Source of the DNA: Leisingera sp. ANG59
Lineage (GTDB): Bacteria > Pseudomonadota > Alphaproteobacteria > Rhodobacterales > Rhodobacteraceae
Direction of reading: 5' to 3'
NCBI RefSeq assembly: GCF_013317235.1
Contig: NZ_WLCM01000032.1
Span: 1 to 50,830 of the forward strand
DNA: 50,830 nucleotides
Positions 17,676 through 28,206 of this stretch are shown in pieces (positions within the stretch are counted from its first letter, which is position 1; every line of letters begins with the position of its first letter). The translations under genes were made by a program, and so were the position numbers. The notes below the pieces were generated by a model. The model was not told the origin of the DNA. It worked only from the letters and a program-made list of their open reading frames with translations, and searched no databases.

Positions 17676-17726
17676 CGGATTGGGCCAGAGCCCCAATTCC
17701 CGGAGTGTTTCATACCATAAAGAAGC

Positions 17727-17752
17727 GGCTGGGCGGTAAAACCGGCCCAGCC
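17727..17752. terminator. Hairpin between convergent purK and phnM-like genes
   Basis: GGCTGGGC (17727-17734) pairs with GCCCAGCC (17745-17752); the loop region can extend the stem with GG/CC. On the minus strand it is followed by GCTTCTTTATGG, and on the plus strand by GGTTTCAC. A bidirectional terminator is plausible. Confidence 0.5.
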
Positions 17753-17804
17753 GGTTTCACGCGCCGCAAAGAGGGCCATCCGGCCTGATGCGCGGCGCTC
17801 CCCC

Positions 17805-18953
17805 TCAGGCGAGGAAACGGCCCGCCACGTCCCCCGACATATAGCTCACCCGCCCGCCGGCAATGGTCGCCGCAACCCGATGGCTCTGCTTGTCCAGCAC
17901 CAGAATATCGGCGCGCTTGCCCGCCTCCAGCCGCCCGCGGTCCGTAAGCCCCAGCAGCTGCGCAGGCCCTTCCGAGACCAGCCGCCACGCCCCCGCCAGA
18001 TCCATCAGGCCGGAGCGTTCCAGCATCAGCGCCGCGCGCCGCGGGCTGGGATAGTGGTAGTCCGAGGCCAGCGCATCGCACAGCCCCATGGCAATCAGTT
18101 CGACGGCAGAGGCATTGCCCTTGTGCGAGCCGCCCCGCACCACGTTGGGCGAGCCGAGGATCACCGGATCGCCCGCCGCCCGCGCCGCCTCAGCCGCCTC
18201 CAGCGTCTCCGGGAACTCGGCAATCCGGGCGCCGCGCTCGCGCCAGACGGCGCGGTCCTCAGCGGTCTGATCGTCATGGCTGCCCAGCCGCACATCCAGC
18301 GCCGCCAGCTCCGCGCACAGCGCATCCAAGCAGCCCGGCACCTCAGCCCGGCGCGCGTGCATGTCCTTCAGCATCTGCCAGTGGACCTCCGGATTGCGCC
18401 CCGCCTTCAGCGCCTGGCCGGTGAGGCGCGGCGGCTTCTTGCCCGCCGCCAGCCGCTCATGCGGCAGGTGGTCGTTGAACACCACATAGGGAACGCCCCA
18501 GCCTGCCACCTTGGCTGCCAGCCCGGCGTAATCCTCCAGCATGTGGATCTCGAACCGCAGCTGCGGCAGCAGATCGGTCACGACAGAGCCGCGCACCGCC
18601 TTGACCGCCTCAAACACCTGCGCCGCAAATTCCGGCCCCCGCAGGCCGCCTTCCCAGGAATAGAACTGCGCCAGCACCGCGGTTGTGATGCCGTTGGCCG
18701 CCAGTTCCGCCTCGGCGGCGGCCACGCCCTCGGCCATCTGCTTCATCGCCCCCCGGCGCGGCGCCAGGTGGCGCTCGAAGCCGTCGCCATGGGCGTCCAC
18801 GATCCCCGGCAGCACCAGATAGCCGGTCAGGTCCACAACCCGCCCGGCGGGCGCCTCCGCCACCAGCCCGTCCGCAAAGGCCAACTCGCCGCCGCGCTCC
18901 AGCCCGCCGGGGCGCAGCACGTCACCGCCTTGCAGGGTCAGTTCCAAAGTCAT
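17805..18953 (-). CDS. phnM: PhnM-like alpha-D-ribose 1-methylphosphonate 5-triphosphate diphosphatase
   Basis: 382-aa amidohydrolase-superfamily protein of the PhnM group. In the C-P lyase pathway PhnM removes pyrophosphate from ribose methylphosphonate triphosphate. The metal-site stretch [15 protein letters not shown] (H55, H62) lies near the N-terminus; [25 protein letters not shown] and the [11 protein letters not shown] segment near the C-terminus are all typical. No other phn gene is nearby, so this copy is separated from any C-P lyase operon. Its ATG overlaps the stop of the upstream lipase-like gene by four bases. Confidence 0.88.
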   Translation of the reverse strand: MTLELTLQGGDVLRPGGLERGGELAFADGLVAEAPAGRVVDLTGYLVLPGIVDAHGDGFERHLAPRRGAMKQMAEGVAAAEAELAANGITTAVLAQFYSWEGGLRGPEFAAQVFEAVKAVRGSVVTDLLPQLRFEIHMLEDYAGLAAKVAGWGVPYVVFNDHLPHERLAAGKKPPRLTGQALKAGRNPEVHWQMLKDMHARRAEVPGCLDALCAELAALDVRLGSHDDQTAEDRAVWRERGARIAEFPETLEAAEAARAAGDPVILGSPNVVRGGSHKGNASAVELIAMGLCDALASDYHYPSPRRAALMLERSGLMDLAGAWRLVSEGPAQLLGLTDRGRLEAGKRADILVLDKQSHRVAATIAGGRVSYMSGDVAGRFLA

Positions 18954-19729
18954 TCGTTCACGCCTTCTTCGCAGCCGCCATTCAGCTGGCAGGCCTCGCC
19001 AATGATCTCTTCCACCGCCGCCAGCCAGCCCAGGCTGGGCTCAAACCGCCCCTCCTCCAGGAAATGCAGCGCCTGCGCCATGACCTGCGGGTTGTTCATC
19101 ATGTAGGTGTGGGTGACCGGCAGCGTCAGATGCGCCGCCATGCCCTCGACCCTGGTGCTGGCGACCGAGACCTTGCCGTCATCCGGCCCCGGGATCAGCG
19201 ACGAAAACAGCGGGTTCAGCGTCTCGCTGCCCGCAATCACCCCGAGCTCGAAATCCACCGGCGGCAATTTCCTGGGCAGGCTCTCCGCCCCGGTGCCCAG
19301 CTGCAGCCCGGCGGGCCCGTTCAGCAGGCCGAACACCTCCCAGTCGCCCAGTTCATCCACCAGCTCGCTGCCCTGGTTCGGCGGCCCCATCATCACCACC
19401 CGGCCCAGGTTTTCCGGGCGGTTGCCCTGCAGCCAGTAGCGCAGCAGGATGCCGCCCATCGAGTGGCTGACCACATGGGTTGCAGCCTCGCCGCAGGCGG
19501 CAAAGGCTGCGGGCAGGGTCTCCTCCGCCAGCACCTCCACCGGTTCCTCGGTCGAGGGATAGCCGGGCCGCACCACGGAGTATCCGCGCGACTGCAAGAC
19601 CTCCTCCATCACCGCAAAGGAGGTTTCGGACCGCGCCAGCCCGTGCAACAGGATCACGCAATCGGCCGCCGCAGGCAGCGGCAGCAGCGCCGCAGCAGCG
19701 GCAATCAGGGGCTTCAGAACATCACGCAT
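18950..19729 (-). CDS. Exported lipase-like alpha/beta hydrolase
   Basis: 259-aa protein with a signal peptide (residues 1-22, ending PAAA). [13 protein letters not shown] carries the oxyanion hole and SHSMGG the nucleophile S90, as in PGAP1/lipase-like hydrolases. The histidine is probably in [12 protein letters not shown] near residue 220. It lacks a broad lid and looks like a short triacylglycerol-lipase/esterase-type enzyme in the periplasm. The stop overlaps the phnM-like start (ATGA), an unexpected partnership because PhnM is cytoplasmic. Four cysteines (C23, C79 and a C-terminal pair) could form disulfides. Confidence 0.82.
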   Translation of the reverse strand: MRDVLKPLIAAAAALLPLPAAADCVILLHGLARSETSFAVMEEVLQSRGYSVVRPGYPSTEEPVEVLAEETLPAAFAACGEAATHVVSHSMGGILLRYWLQGNRPENLGRVVMMGPPNQGSELVDELGDWEVFGLLNGPAGLQLGTGAESLPRKLPPVDFELGVIAGSETLNPLFSSLIPGPDDGKVSVASTRVEGMAAHLTLPVTHTYMMNNPQVMAQALHFLEEGRFEPSLGWLAAVEEIIGEACQLNGGCEEGVNE

Positions 19730-19774
19730 GCCGCCCAGATAAGCGCAAGCGGCGGCACAGGGAAGCCCCTGCGG

Positions 19775-20647
19775 CTACTTGGCGGCCTGCACCTTGCGCG
19801 CGGGCGGCCGCCGCACCACCAGCGCGATGCCGCCCAGCACCGCGGCGCTGCCGAAGACCAGCCGCAGACCGATGCTTTCGCCCAGCAATGCAGCCCCGGC
19901 AAGGATCGCAATCACCGGCACGCTCAGCTGCACGGTGGCGGCCACCGCGGGCGCCAGCTGCGGCAGCACCCGGTACCACAGCGCATAGCCCATGCCGGAG
20001 GTCACTGCGCCCGACAGCACTGCCAGCAGCACCCCCCAGGGGCTGACCACCGTGCCGCCGCCTGCCAGCAGCAGCACCGGCAGCATCATCACGCTGGACC
20101 AGGCAAAGTTCACCGCCGTCGCCGCCAGCGGCTGCCGCGCACCGCGGCCCAGCAGGCTGTAGATGCCCCAGCCCAGACCGCTCAGCCCCATCAGCAGCGA
20201 CGCCCGCAGCGGCACGCCCGCAGCCTCCGCAGGCCAGACCACATAGGCCAGCCCCAGAAAGGCCAGCACCGCGCCCGCCACCTGCATGCCCGCCGCCGGA
20301 TTGCCGCGGAGGGCGCCCCACAGGAACATCGACACCTGCACCACCCCGAACAGCACCAGCGCCCCGAGACCGGCATCCAGATCCTGATACGCCAGGGTGA
20401 ACCCGGCCATATACAGCGTCAGCGCCGCCCCGCCCCACAGGGACGCGGGGCGCAAGAGCCGCTCCCGGCTCCATGTCTCAAGCCCCCGCACCCGGCACAG
20501 CAGCGCCAGCATCAGCGCGCCGGAAACCAGCCGCCACAGGCCGAACCCGGTGGCGTCCATATACCCGCCGCCGATCGCCGCCCGCCCCAGGATCGAGTTC
20601 GCGGCAAAGGCAATCATGGTGAGGGAGACGAGACAAAACAGGCGCAT
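19775..20647 (-). CDS. DMT-superfamily exporter (EamA domains)
   Basis: 290-aa membrane protein with ten predicted helices in two EamA repeats, the layout of drug/metabolite transporters such as RhtA and YdcZ-like exporters. The N-terminal repeat starts MRLFCLVSLTMIAFAANSI, and the second repeat includes WGVLLAVLSGAVTSGMGYALWYRVL and the closing GESIGLRLVFGSAAVLGGI. It exports an unknown small molecule. It lies 45 bp upstream of the lipase-like gene on the same strand and may be the first gene of that operon. Confidence 0.9.
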   Translation of the reverse strand: MRLFCLVSLTMIAFAANSILGRAAIGGGYMDATGFGLWRLVSGALMLALLCRVRGLETWSRERLLRPASLWGGAALTLYMAGFTLAYQDLDAGLGALVLFGVVQVSMFLWGALRGNPAAGMQVAGAVLAFLGLAYVVWPAEAAGVPLRASLLMGLSGLGWGIYSLLGRGARQPLAATAVNFAWSSVMMLPVLLLAGGGTVVSPWGVLLAVLSGAVTSGMGYALWYRVLPQLAPAVAATVQLSVPVIAILAGAALLGESIGLRLVFGSAAVLGGIALVVRRPPARKVQAAK

Positions 20648-20780
20648 GCGAAACGGGTAGCGCGCAACCGCCGCGCGGGCCAGTGGATTCTTCGTTTCAG
20701 CCGTTGATGTTCAACAGGATATCTATCTGCGGCAATGCGCTTTAGCCCTTGAATACGTTTTCCCGGTGCCAGCGGAGATA

Positions 20781-21635
20781 TTACCTGTGCGGCTTGAAAG
20801 CCGGGTTAACAGGCTCGATCAAACGCCGGTCCGGCAGCAGCAAACGATCTATTGTCGCCTCATCAACCGCCTTTTTCGCGACCAGCACTTCATTATCATC
20901 GCTGATCGACAAAAGTCCTCGATCGAACATCCAATGCACGGTTCCCGACAGGGCAAGACCATTACGCACTGTATCCGGACCACGTTCAGAGACAGGAACG
21001 ATATGCGCGGCCTCTACCTCCGGTCGCCCGCCGCCATTGCGCAGCTCTAGCCCCGACATTGAACATCGGCCGCCATATGCATGTTTGACCTGCCTCGCAA
21101 AACTGCGGTCCCGGAAGGCCCGCTGGGACAGCAGCATCTCGCGAACCTGATCCTGAGGTTCAAAGACGGCCTGCGCCTCGGCAAAACCGGGCTCTGCGGT
21201 GAAATCTCCGGTTCGCGGAATGGCATTCGGCTCTTCGCGCGCCGCCAGACCGGCGTTGATAATACGCGCAAAATCCGCGTCGGAGATCAGCCGGACCGCG
21301 CTGGTGTTGCTGCCGCGTGACCTGGGCAACCCGGTTTCATACGGCCCCTGCCCCTCCACCCATCTGGGCACAAAATTCTCGAACGACAACTCGCTGGCTG
21401 TATCCAGCAGCGCATACGCCAATGCAGGATCTTTAGGATCATCCTGAACCTGAAGCACGCGCTGAACGGAATGGTAGCCTTTGCCGCCGCCGCGCCGTCC
21501 CTCATAAAATATGACCCAGTCTCCGACGGTTTGCTTAACCCGGCTCAGATAGTGTTTCTTCGGAAAATGGTAAGCTTTGCCAGGCTGATCGTCATAACCC
21601 GAATGCGAAGACTGAATGAAAACTGCTTTGACCAT
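20781..21635 (-). CDS. HNH endonuclease, putative modification-dependent restriction enzyme
   Basis: 284-aa protein. The C-terminal third is an HNH nuclease: GGRCSMSGLEL, then EAAHIVPVSERGPDTVRNGLAL, with the catalytic His in the AHIVP strand and the third ligand in GTVHWMFDRGLL. The N-terminal 120 residues (SGYDDQPGKAYHFPKKHYLSRV, VGDWVIFYEGRR) look like a small beta-rich reader domain of the kind fused to HNH nucleases. The closest idea is a type IV enzyme that senses modified DNA, but this is inference. It stands alone downstream of groEL, beyond the groEL terminator, with no methylase. Confidence 0.75.
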   Translation of the reverse strand: MVKAVFIQSSHSGYDDQPGKAYHFPKKHYLSRVKQTVGDWVIFYEGRRGGGKGYHSVQRVLQVQDDPKDPALAYALLDTASELSFENFVPRWVEGQGPYETGLPRSRGSNTSAVRLISDADFARIINAGLAAREEPNAIPRTGDFTAEPGFAEAQAVFEPQDQVREMLLSQRAFRDRSFARQVKHAYGGRCSMSGLELRNGGGRPEVEAAHIVPVSERGPDTVRNGLALSGTVHWMFDRGLLSISDDNEVLVAKKAVDEATIDRLLLPDRRLIEPVNPAFKPHR

Positions 21636-21720
21636 GGCGGCGACTTTAATCGTTGCTTCGAGACCGAAAAGAGGCAGGAAAACCAGCGCCCCGCTCTTTC
21701 ACCTTTGCACAAATACTCGC

Positions 21721-21884
21721 GCCGCAGGCGGGCCCGCAAGGCGGGCCTTCATTACCCGCAGAAACAAAAAGGGGCCGCCCTGAGGCAGCCCCAAATCTTG
21801 CAGTCATCAGCGGTGGGCTTCCGGCAGATTGGCCTTAACGGCCAATCGCCTGTCGCCGCATCCCAAATCCCTAAGGGATTTGTG
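21721..21884. repeat. Cluster of small inverted repeats after groEL
   Basis: Besides the terminator, the spacer has GGCCCGC-AAG-GCGGGCC (near 21731-21747), TTGGCC-TTAAC-GGCCAA (near 21829) and AAATCCC-TAA-GGGATTT (near 21866). Such stacked hairpins can protect the 3' end of an abundant mRNA; this role is inferred. Confidence 0.5.
21765..21792 (-). terminator. Intrinsic terminator downstream of groEL
   Basis: On the minus strand GGGGCTGCC-TCAG-GGCGGCCCC (21792 down to 21771) is a 9-bp stem with one G-T pair, followed by TTTTTG. It is 93 bp beyond the groEL stop. Confidence 0.85.
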
Positions 21885-21885
21885 A

Positions 21886-23538
<1,653 letters not shown>

Positions 23539-23598
23539 TCACTCTCCTAGAGAAATTCTGTGTGTTTCAGCGATCAGGGACCAGAGCAGCCGGAGGGC

Positions 23599-23886
23599 TT
23601 ACTCGATGATGCCCATGATGTCGCTTTCCTTCATCATCAGCAGCTCTTCACCGTCGACGGTGATCTCGGTGCCGGACCATTTGCCGAACATGATGCGGTC
23701 GCCAGCGGACACGGCCATCTCGATCAGCTCGCCGCTGTCCTTGCGGGCGCCTGCGCCGCATGCAACCACAACGCCTTCGCTCGGCTTTTCCTTGGCGGAA
23801 TCGGGGATGATCAGGCCGCCCGCGGTTTTCTCTTCGCTTTCGGTGCGGCGCACCAGCACGCGGTCATGAAGCGGTTTCAATGCCAT
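23599..23886 (-). CDS. groES: Co-chaperonin GroES
   Basis: 95-aa lid protein that caps GroEL. The start [14 protein letters not shown], the mobile loop region [18 protein letters not shown] and the roof segment are standard, and the end [10 protein letters not shown] is typical of alphaproteobacteria. A GGAGC ribosome site precedes the ATG. Controlled by the CIRCE operator and promoter described just upstream; first gene of the operon. Confidence 0.99.
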   Translation of the reverse strand: MALKPLHDRVLVRRTESEEKTAGGLIIPDSAKEKPSEGVVVACGAGARKDSGELIEMAVSAGDRIMFGKWSGTEITVDGEELLMMKESDIMGIIE

Positions 23887-23953
23887 CTTTGCAGCTCCTT
23901 AAAAAGGCTCAAAGGTTGTTATCAGTTGGACCTCCGCCTCCCCGGCGGGGCCG

Positions 23954-23980
23954 TTATCACTCAACCGGGCTGAGTGCTAA
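23954..23980 (-). promoter_or_regulatory. CIRCE operator (HrcA site) of groESL
   Basis: TTATCACTC-N9-GAGTGCTAA on the plus strand. It differs from the CIRCE consensus TTAGCACTC-N9-GAGTGCTAA by one base in the left arm. It lies between the promoter and groES, so the HrcA repressor would block transcription there. Confidence 0.93.
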
Positions 23981-23987
23981 CGAGGGG

Positions 23988-24016
23988 AAGCTAGGAATGC
24001 CCCCGCATGTTGTCAA
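23988..24016 (-). promoter_or_regulatory. Sigma70-type promoter of groESL
   Basis: On the minus strand TTGACA (24011-24016), 17-bp spacer and TAGCTT (23988-23993). The -35 is perfect and the spacing ideal. The start point would fall at the upstream edge of the CIRCE element. Confidence 0.75.
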
Positions 24017-24078
24017 CACGGAATCAGCAAAAAAATGAGGGCGCCGGAGCGCCCTCTGGTTGCCGCGGGTTCACTCCC

Positions 24079-25080
24079 TTATGCAGCCTTGTTTTTCAGG
24101 TGCGGAAAGCTGTCCCTGAAGCGGCCGAATTTATGCGCGCCGCAGGCCACCGGTTCATAGCGCGCCGGGTTTTCGGCACTGACGCAGCTGTCCAGCGGCC
24201 GGAACACCGCGTCCGCGTCGGCGTCGATGAAGAACGGGATCGAATAGCGTTCCCGGCCCGAGGCATTCACCACCCGGTGCAAGTTGGCCAGGTACAGGTC
24301 ATTAGTCAGCCGCTGGATCAGATCGCCGATATTGATCACGAATGTGCCGGCAATCGGCGGCCCCTCGACCCATTGGCCGTCGCGGTTCATCACCTGCAAG
24401 CCGCCCACATCGTCCTGCGCCAGAATGGTCAGGCTGCCGTAATCCGTATGCGCGCCGATTCCCATCACGCTCTCGTCGATCCGGCCCTCTTGCGGCGGGT
24501 AATGCAGCAGCCGCTGGATGGTGATCGGGTTCTGCATCCGCGGCGCAAAGAAATCCGCCTCCAGCTCCAGGCTGACCGCAATCGCCCGCATCAGCCGCTG
24601 CGCCAGGCCCTTCATCTCCTGATGATAACCATAGACCGCGCGTTCAAATTCCGGCCGCGCCGCGGGCCACAGGTTGGGGCCAAAGAAGGGGTCTTCGCCA
24701 ACAGGGCACTCCGGCCCGATATCGAAGCACTCCTTCAGGTCCTTGGTCTTCGCGGGGTCGGTGTTTTCGCCGAAAATCTCGATATAGCCGCGCAGGGCAA
24801 GCCCGGACTTGGAGATATGCAGGTCCATCTTGTCCTGCAGCGGCAGGTCGAAGAACCGGCGGGTCTCATCAAAGGCACCGTTCACAACCGCCTCCGGCAC
24901 CCCGTGGTTCTTCACATAGAAGAAGCCGGCGTTGATCAGCGCCCAGCGGATGTCCTTGGCCACCTCAAACAGGCTGCCGCCCGTGTTCAGCGCGCTGATG
25001 TCGATCACCGGGATCTTGTCGAAAGAGACCCGCTGCGCCCGCAAGCGGTCCTGAAGCCGGTCGATGTCCTGATCTGCCAT
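24079..25080 (-). CDS. Isopenicillin N synthase-family 2OG-Fe(II) oxygenase
   Basis: 333-aa non-heme iron oxygenase. The start at 25080 (MADQDIDRLQDRLRA) has GGGGAGAG upstream and fits better than one at 25155. The N-terminal DIOX_N region contains FDKIPVIDISALNTGG and NAGFFYVKNHGVP. Iron ligands are H211 and D213 in AHTDYGS and H268 in NLHRV; R278 and S280 in RYSIPFF would bind 2-oxoglutarate. Such enzymes hydroxylate or demethylate small molecules; the substrate is unknown. It stands alone, near groESL but divided from it by the groESL promoter region. Confidence 0.9.
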   Translation of the reverse strand: MADQDIDRLQDRLRAQRVSFDKIPVIDISALNTGGSLFEVAKDIRWALINAGFFYVKNHGVPEAVVNGAFDETRRFFDLPLQDKMDLHISKSGLALRGYIEIFGENTDPAKTKDLKECFDIGPECPVGEDPFFGPNLWPAARPEFERAVYGYHQEMKGLAQRLMRAIAVSLELEADFFAPRMQNPITIQRLLHYPPQEGRIDESVMGIGAHTDYGSLTILAQDDVGGLQVMNRDGQWVEGPPIAGTFVINIGDLIQRLTNDLYLANLHRVVNASGRERYSIPFFIDADADAVFRPLDSCVSAENPARYEPVACGAHKFGRFRDSFPHLKNKAA

Positions 25081-25255
25081 TGCTCTCTCCCCTTGTGCAA
25101 AGCTGGGGCAGTCATCGGCTGACAGGGCCACGTGCTCAACAGGGAAAAAATGCAACTCGCGTGAACTGAGCTAACCCTATGAATGCAAGTTTCTTGACAA
25201 ATAAGCGAAGTATGCAAGTTCACGCATTAGCTAGAAACAGCACAAACCCGCTGCG

Positions 25256-25927
25256 TCATTTTCCTTCCCAGCTCTCTGCCCAATGCACCAGCCCGTCGCG
25301 GCCCGCGTCTGTCAGCTGGTAAATCCCGGTCTCCACCCGCTCGAACCAGCCATAGTGGTTCTTGGCCATCAGCTGGGTGGCCCGCGCAACTCCGGTGGCC
25401 TTGGCCACCTCTGCTCCTTTGCAGGCGCCCGCCCCGGCCAGATGCGCGGCGCAGGCCAGCGCGTCCTGGCGGTAGGCGGTGACAATGCCGTGCCGGGTGG
25501 CGCCGCCCGCGTTGGGATCGCCGCGCAAGGCCTGAAACTCGCGCAGAAGCCGCGCCTGCTTCTTCTTCGATTTGCGCGGCGCATAGGGCCCCGGGTCGCA
25601 ATGCACCTCGGCCCGGCCGTCCGCCAGCACCGTGATCAGCCCCAGGCCCAGCCGCCGGCACATCGCCAGATTGTCCTTCATCATCCGCCGCGCCTGCCGC
25701 CCGCCGGGGCGCGGCACCGCGATATAGACATGTTCGGTAATGGCCAGCCGCGCGATCGCCTGGTGGAACAGCGACAGCGAAAACTTCAGCTTCAGCTCGA
25801 CAATCACCGGCGGCTCCGCGCCGCGCACCGCCACCACATCGGCAGCGCCCACCTCGCCCTTGACGGCATAGCCCTGGCCTTCCAGCAGCGCCTTCACCGG
25901 CGCATACAGCTGATCCTCGCGTTCCAT
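25256..25927 (-). CDS. DUF2161 family PD-(D/E)XK nuclease-like protein
   Basis: 223-aa protein. Residues 22-46 show the PD-(D/E)XK core: D30 in GAADVVAV and E44-x-K46 in PVIVELKLK, followed by the helix HQAIARLAITEHVYIAV. The family is annotated as a putative phosphodiesterase. The C-terminal part (about 150-223) looks like a winged-helix domain (GAEVAKATGVARATQLMAKNHYGWFERV), suggesting DNA binding. No function is known. There is no toxin, methylase or defence gene next to it. Confidence 0.82.
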   Translation of the reverse strand: MEREDQLYAPVKALLEGQGYAVKGEVGAADVVAVRGAEPPVIVELKLKFSLSLFHQAIARLAITEHVYIAVPRPGGRQARRMMKDNLAMCRRLGLGLITVLADGRAEVHCDPGPYAPRKSKKKQARLLREFQALRGDPNAGGATRHGIVTAYRQDALACAAHLAGAGACKGAEVAKATGVARATQLMAKNHYGWFERVETGIYQLTDAGRDGLVHWAESWEGK

Positions 25928-26074
25928 GCCCCATGACTGGCAGGAAGCCGCAACGATGGCAATCCGCGGCCCGGGTTTTACTGGGCAACGCAGGGTTCTG
26001 CATTGCCGGCACCCCTGCCCCGCCCTAGGGTCTTAAGTTCAGGCCAAGAGTTCCGGACCCCGGGGAAAGGGCGC

Positions 26075-27061
26075 ATGATGAAACGGATTGCACTGGCACT
26101 TGCGCTGATGCTGCAGGCCACCGCCGGTTTTGCCGCCTGCCGCGGCATCGACTACCGCGACCACCTGCCGCCCGGAACCCAGGCGCAGCTTGACCGCGAA
26201 ATGGCCGCCACCCCGTACTCCCAGGGCAACCACTGGGTTGCGACCAAGGGCCGCCGCACCATTCATGTGATCGGCACCATGCACGGCGGCGATGCCCGCA
26301 TGGCCAAGGTGATGCGCACCCTGCGCCCGGCGCTGCTCTCAGCGCAGGCGATCTATCTGGAAACCTCGGACCAGGACATGGAGCGGCTGGACCGGATGCC
26401 GCCCGCGATGGCGCGCAGCTTTTTGCTGCCGCAGGGGCGCGAGCTGCGCCACCTGCTGACGCCGGAGGCCTGGCAGCACTTCAAGCTGACCACCCAGGTC
26501 ACCGGCGCCAGCCTGGAAACCATGAACCGGATGCAGCCCTGGGCGATCTCGATGTTCGTGGTGCAAAGCGGCTGCCGCCCCTATGGCTTCGGCCTGCGCC
26601 GCGGGCTGGACGACCGGATCTCCGATTTCGCCCGCCGCAAGCGGATCCCGCTCGGCGCTCTGGAAACACCGGAACAGGCGCTGGCCGCCATTTCCGGCCT
26701 GCCGCTGCGGGATCAGGCCCGGATGCTGGAGCTTGAACTGCAGCTGATCCAGTCCGGCAAGCCCGAGGACGCCACCCCGGTTGAAGCCTATTTCGACCAG
26801 AGCGTCTGGACCTCCTTCGTGCTCGCCCCCTGGGTCAGCGCCCAGTACAGCAGCTTCTCCCATGCCGAAACCAAGCGGTTGTGGGCCCAGTACAACAGCC
26901 GCCTGCTGGACCAGCGCAACATCCGCTGGATGAAGGTGATCGGCGCCGCCCGCCAGGAGCGTTTCGTGGTCGCTGTCGGCGCGGCCCATCTGCCGGGCAG
27001 AAACGGGCTGCTGAACCTTCTTCAGGCCAGGGGCTTCAGCCTCAGCCGCGCCCCGTGGTAG
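26075..27061 (+). CDS. TraB/GumN family protein, first copy
   Basis: 328-aa exported protein. The start is ATG at 26075 or 26078; AAAGG favours either. A signal peptide ends after FAA near residue 21. TraB/Tiki-type metal-site motifs are H70 in HVIGTMH, E96 in IYLETSD and H305 in GAAHLPG. Family members such as Tiki are metal-dependent proteases, others block pheromone signalling; the activity here is unproven. It is followed 46 bp later by a close homologue on the same strand, so the two are likely a tandem duplication. Confidence 0.88.
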   Translation: MMKRIALALALMLQATAGFAACRGIDYRDHLPPGTQAQLDREMAATPYSQGNHWVATKGRRTIHVIGTMHGGDARMAKVMRTLRPALLSAQAIYLETSDQDMERLDRMPPAMARSFLLPQGRELRHLLTPEAWQHFKLTTQVTGASLETMNRMQPWAISMFVVQSGCRPYGFGLRRGLDDRISDFARRKRIPLGALETPEQALAAISGLPLRDQARMLELELQLIQSGKPEDATPVEAYFDQSVWTSFVLAPWVSAQYSSFSHAETKRLWAQYNSRLLDQRNIRWMKVIGAARQERFVVAVGAAHLPGRNGLLNLLQARGFSLSRAPW

Positions 27062-27107
27062 GCTGCGGCAAACCTGCCATTCAATTCACGTTTCAGGACT
27101 TTTCTTC

Positions 27108-28088
27108 ATGCGTTTCCTTCTCGCTTTTACCTTCCTGCTGCTGCCTGCGTCGCTCTGGGCTGCCTGCACCGGCACCGACCAGCGGCTGGCGCTAAGCGCC
27201 AGCGAACGGGCCGCCGTTGAGACCCGGGTCGCCGCCACACCCTTTGCCGAGGGCAACCACTGGATCGCCCGCCGCGGCAGCCGCAGCGTGCATGTGATCG
27301 GCACCATGCACATCAATGACCCGCGGCTGGACGCGGTGACCGCCGCGCTGACGCCGCTGATTGCCGAGGCTGACGTGCTGCTGCTGGAAGGCACCAAACG
27401 CGAGGAGGCCGAGTTGATGGCCGCTATCGGCAGCGATCCCTCGCTGACCCTCATCACCGAGGGCCCCAGCCTGATCGACCGCCTGGAGCCCGCCGAATGG
27501 GAAGACCTGGCCGCCAAGGCCCGCGCCAATGGCGTCGCGCCCTGGATGGCCGCCAAGATGCGGCCCTGGTTCCTGGCCGTCTCGATGGCGGTGCCGCCCT
27601 GCCTGCGCACCTCGCCGGAGAGCACCAACGGCTTGGATAAGCGGCTGGAACAGGCCGCCGATGAGGCGGGCACCGAAACCCGGGCGCTGGAAAGCCCGAT
27701 GACCCTGTTTGAGGTGTTCAACAGCGAGCCACTGGAGGAGCAGGTCCGCCAACTGCGCGCCTATTTGACCCTTCTGGGCGGCGAACAGGACGCCATTTTC
27801 ACCATGATCGAAAGCTATTTCGACGAGCAGGCTCTGACCTATTTCACCATCTATGAACGCGACTTCCTGCAATCCGATGCGCTGCCGGCGGAGGAAACCC
27901 GCCGGATCTGGCAGGAGTCGATGGAAGCGATGCTGGACAACCGCAACCGCGCCTGGATCCCGGTGATCGATGCGGCTGATGGCGATCTGATCGTGGCCGC
28001 TGCCGGCGCCCTGCACTTGCCCGGCGAAAACGGCGTGCTGAACCTGCTGCAGCAAGCGGGCTACTTGCTGGAACGCGCGCCGTTCTAA
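27108..28088 (+). CDS. TraB/GumN family protein, second copy
   Basis: 326-aa exported protein with a signal peptide (1-18, ending SLWA). The motifs H68 in HVIGTMH, E94 in LLLEGTK and H303 in GALHLPG match those of the preceding gene, and both share ATPF/Y-GNHW and RAP-aromatic C-termini. Sequence between the motifs differs more, so the duplication is not recent. Located 46 bp after the first copy and 118 bp before ppaC. Periplasmic metal-dependent hydrolase is the best guess. Confidence 0.88.
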   Translation: MRFLLAFTFLLLPASLWAACTGTDQRLALSASERAAVETRVAATPFAEGNHWIARRGSRSVHVIGTMHINDPRLDAVTAALTPLIAEADVLLLEGTKREEAELMAAIGSDPSLTLITEGPSLIDRLEPAEWEDLAAKARANGVAPWMAAKMRPWFLAVSMAVPPCLRTSPESTNGLDKRLEQAADEAGTETRALESPMTLFEVFNSEPLEEQVRQLRAYLTLLGGEQDAIFTMIESYFDEQALTYFTIYERDFLQSDALPAEETRRIWQESMEAMLDNRNRAWIPVIDAADGDLIVAAAGALHLPGENGVLNLLQQAGYLLERAPF

Positions 28089-28206
28089 GCCCCGCCCCGA
28101 ACACAACGCCGCATTGCAGCAGCTGCGGGGTGACAAGCCTGCGCGCCAGCCCTATAAGGCGCGCAAATCCCGCATTTCCGACCTTATGCATGAACAGGAC
28201 AGCCCC

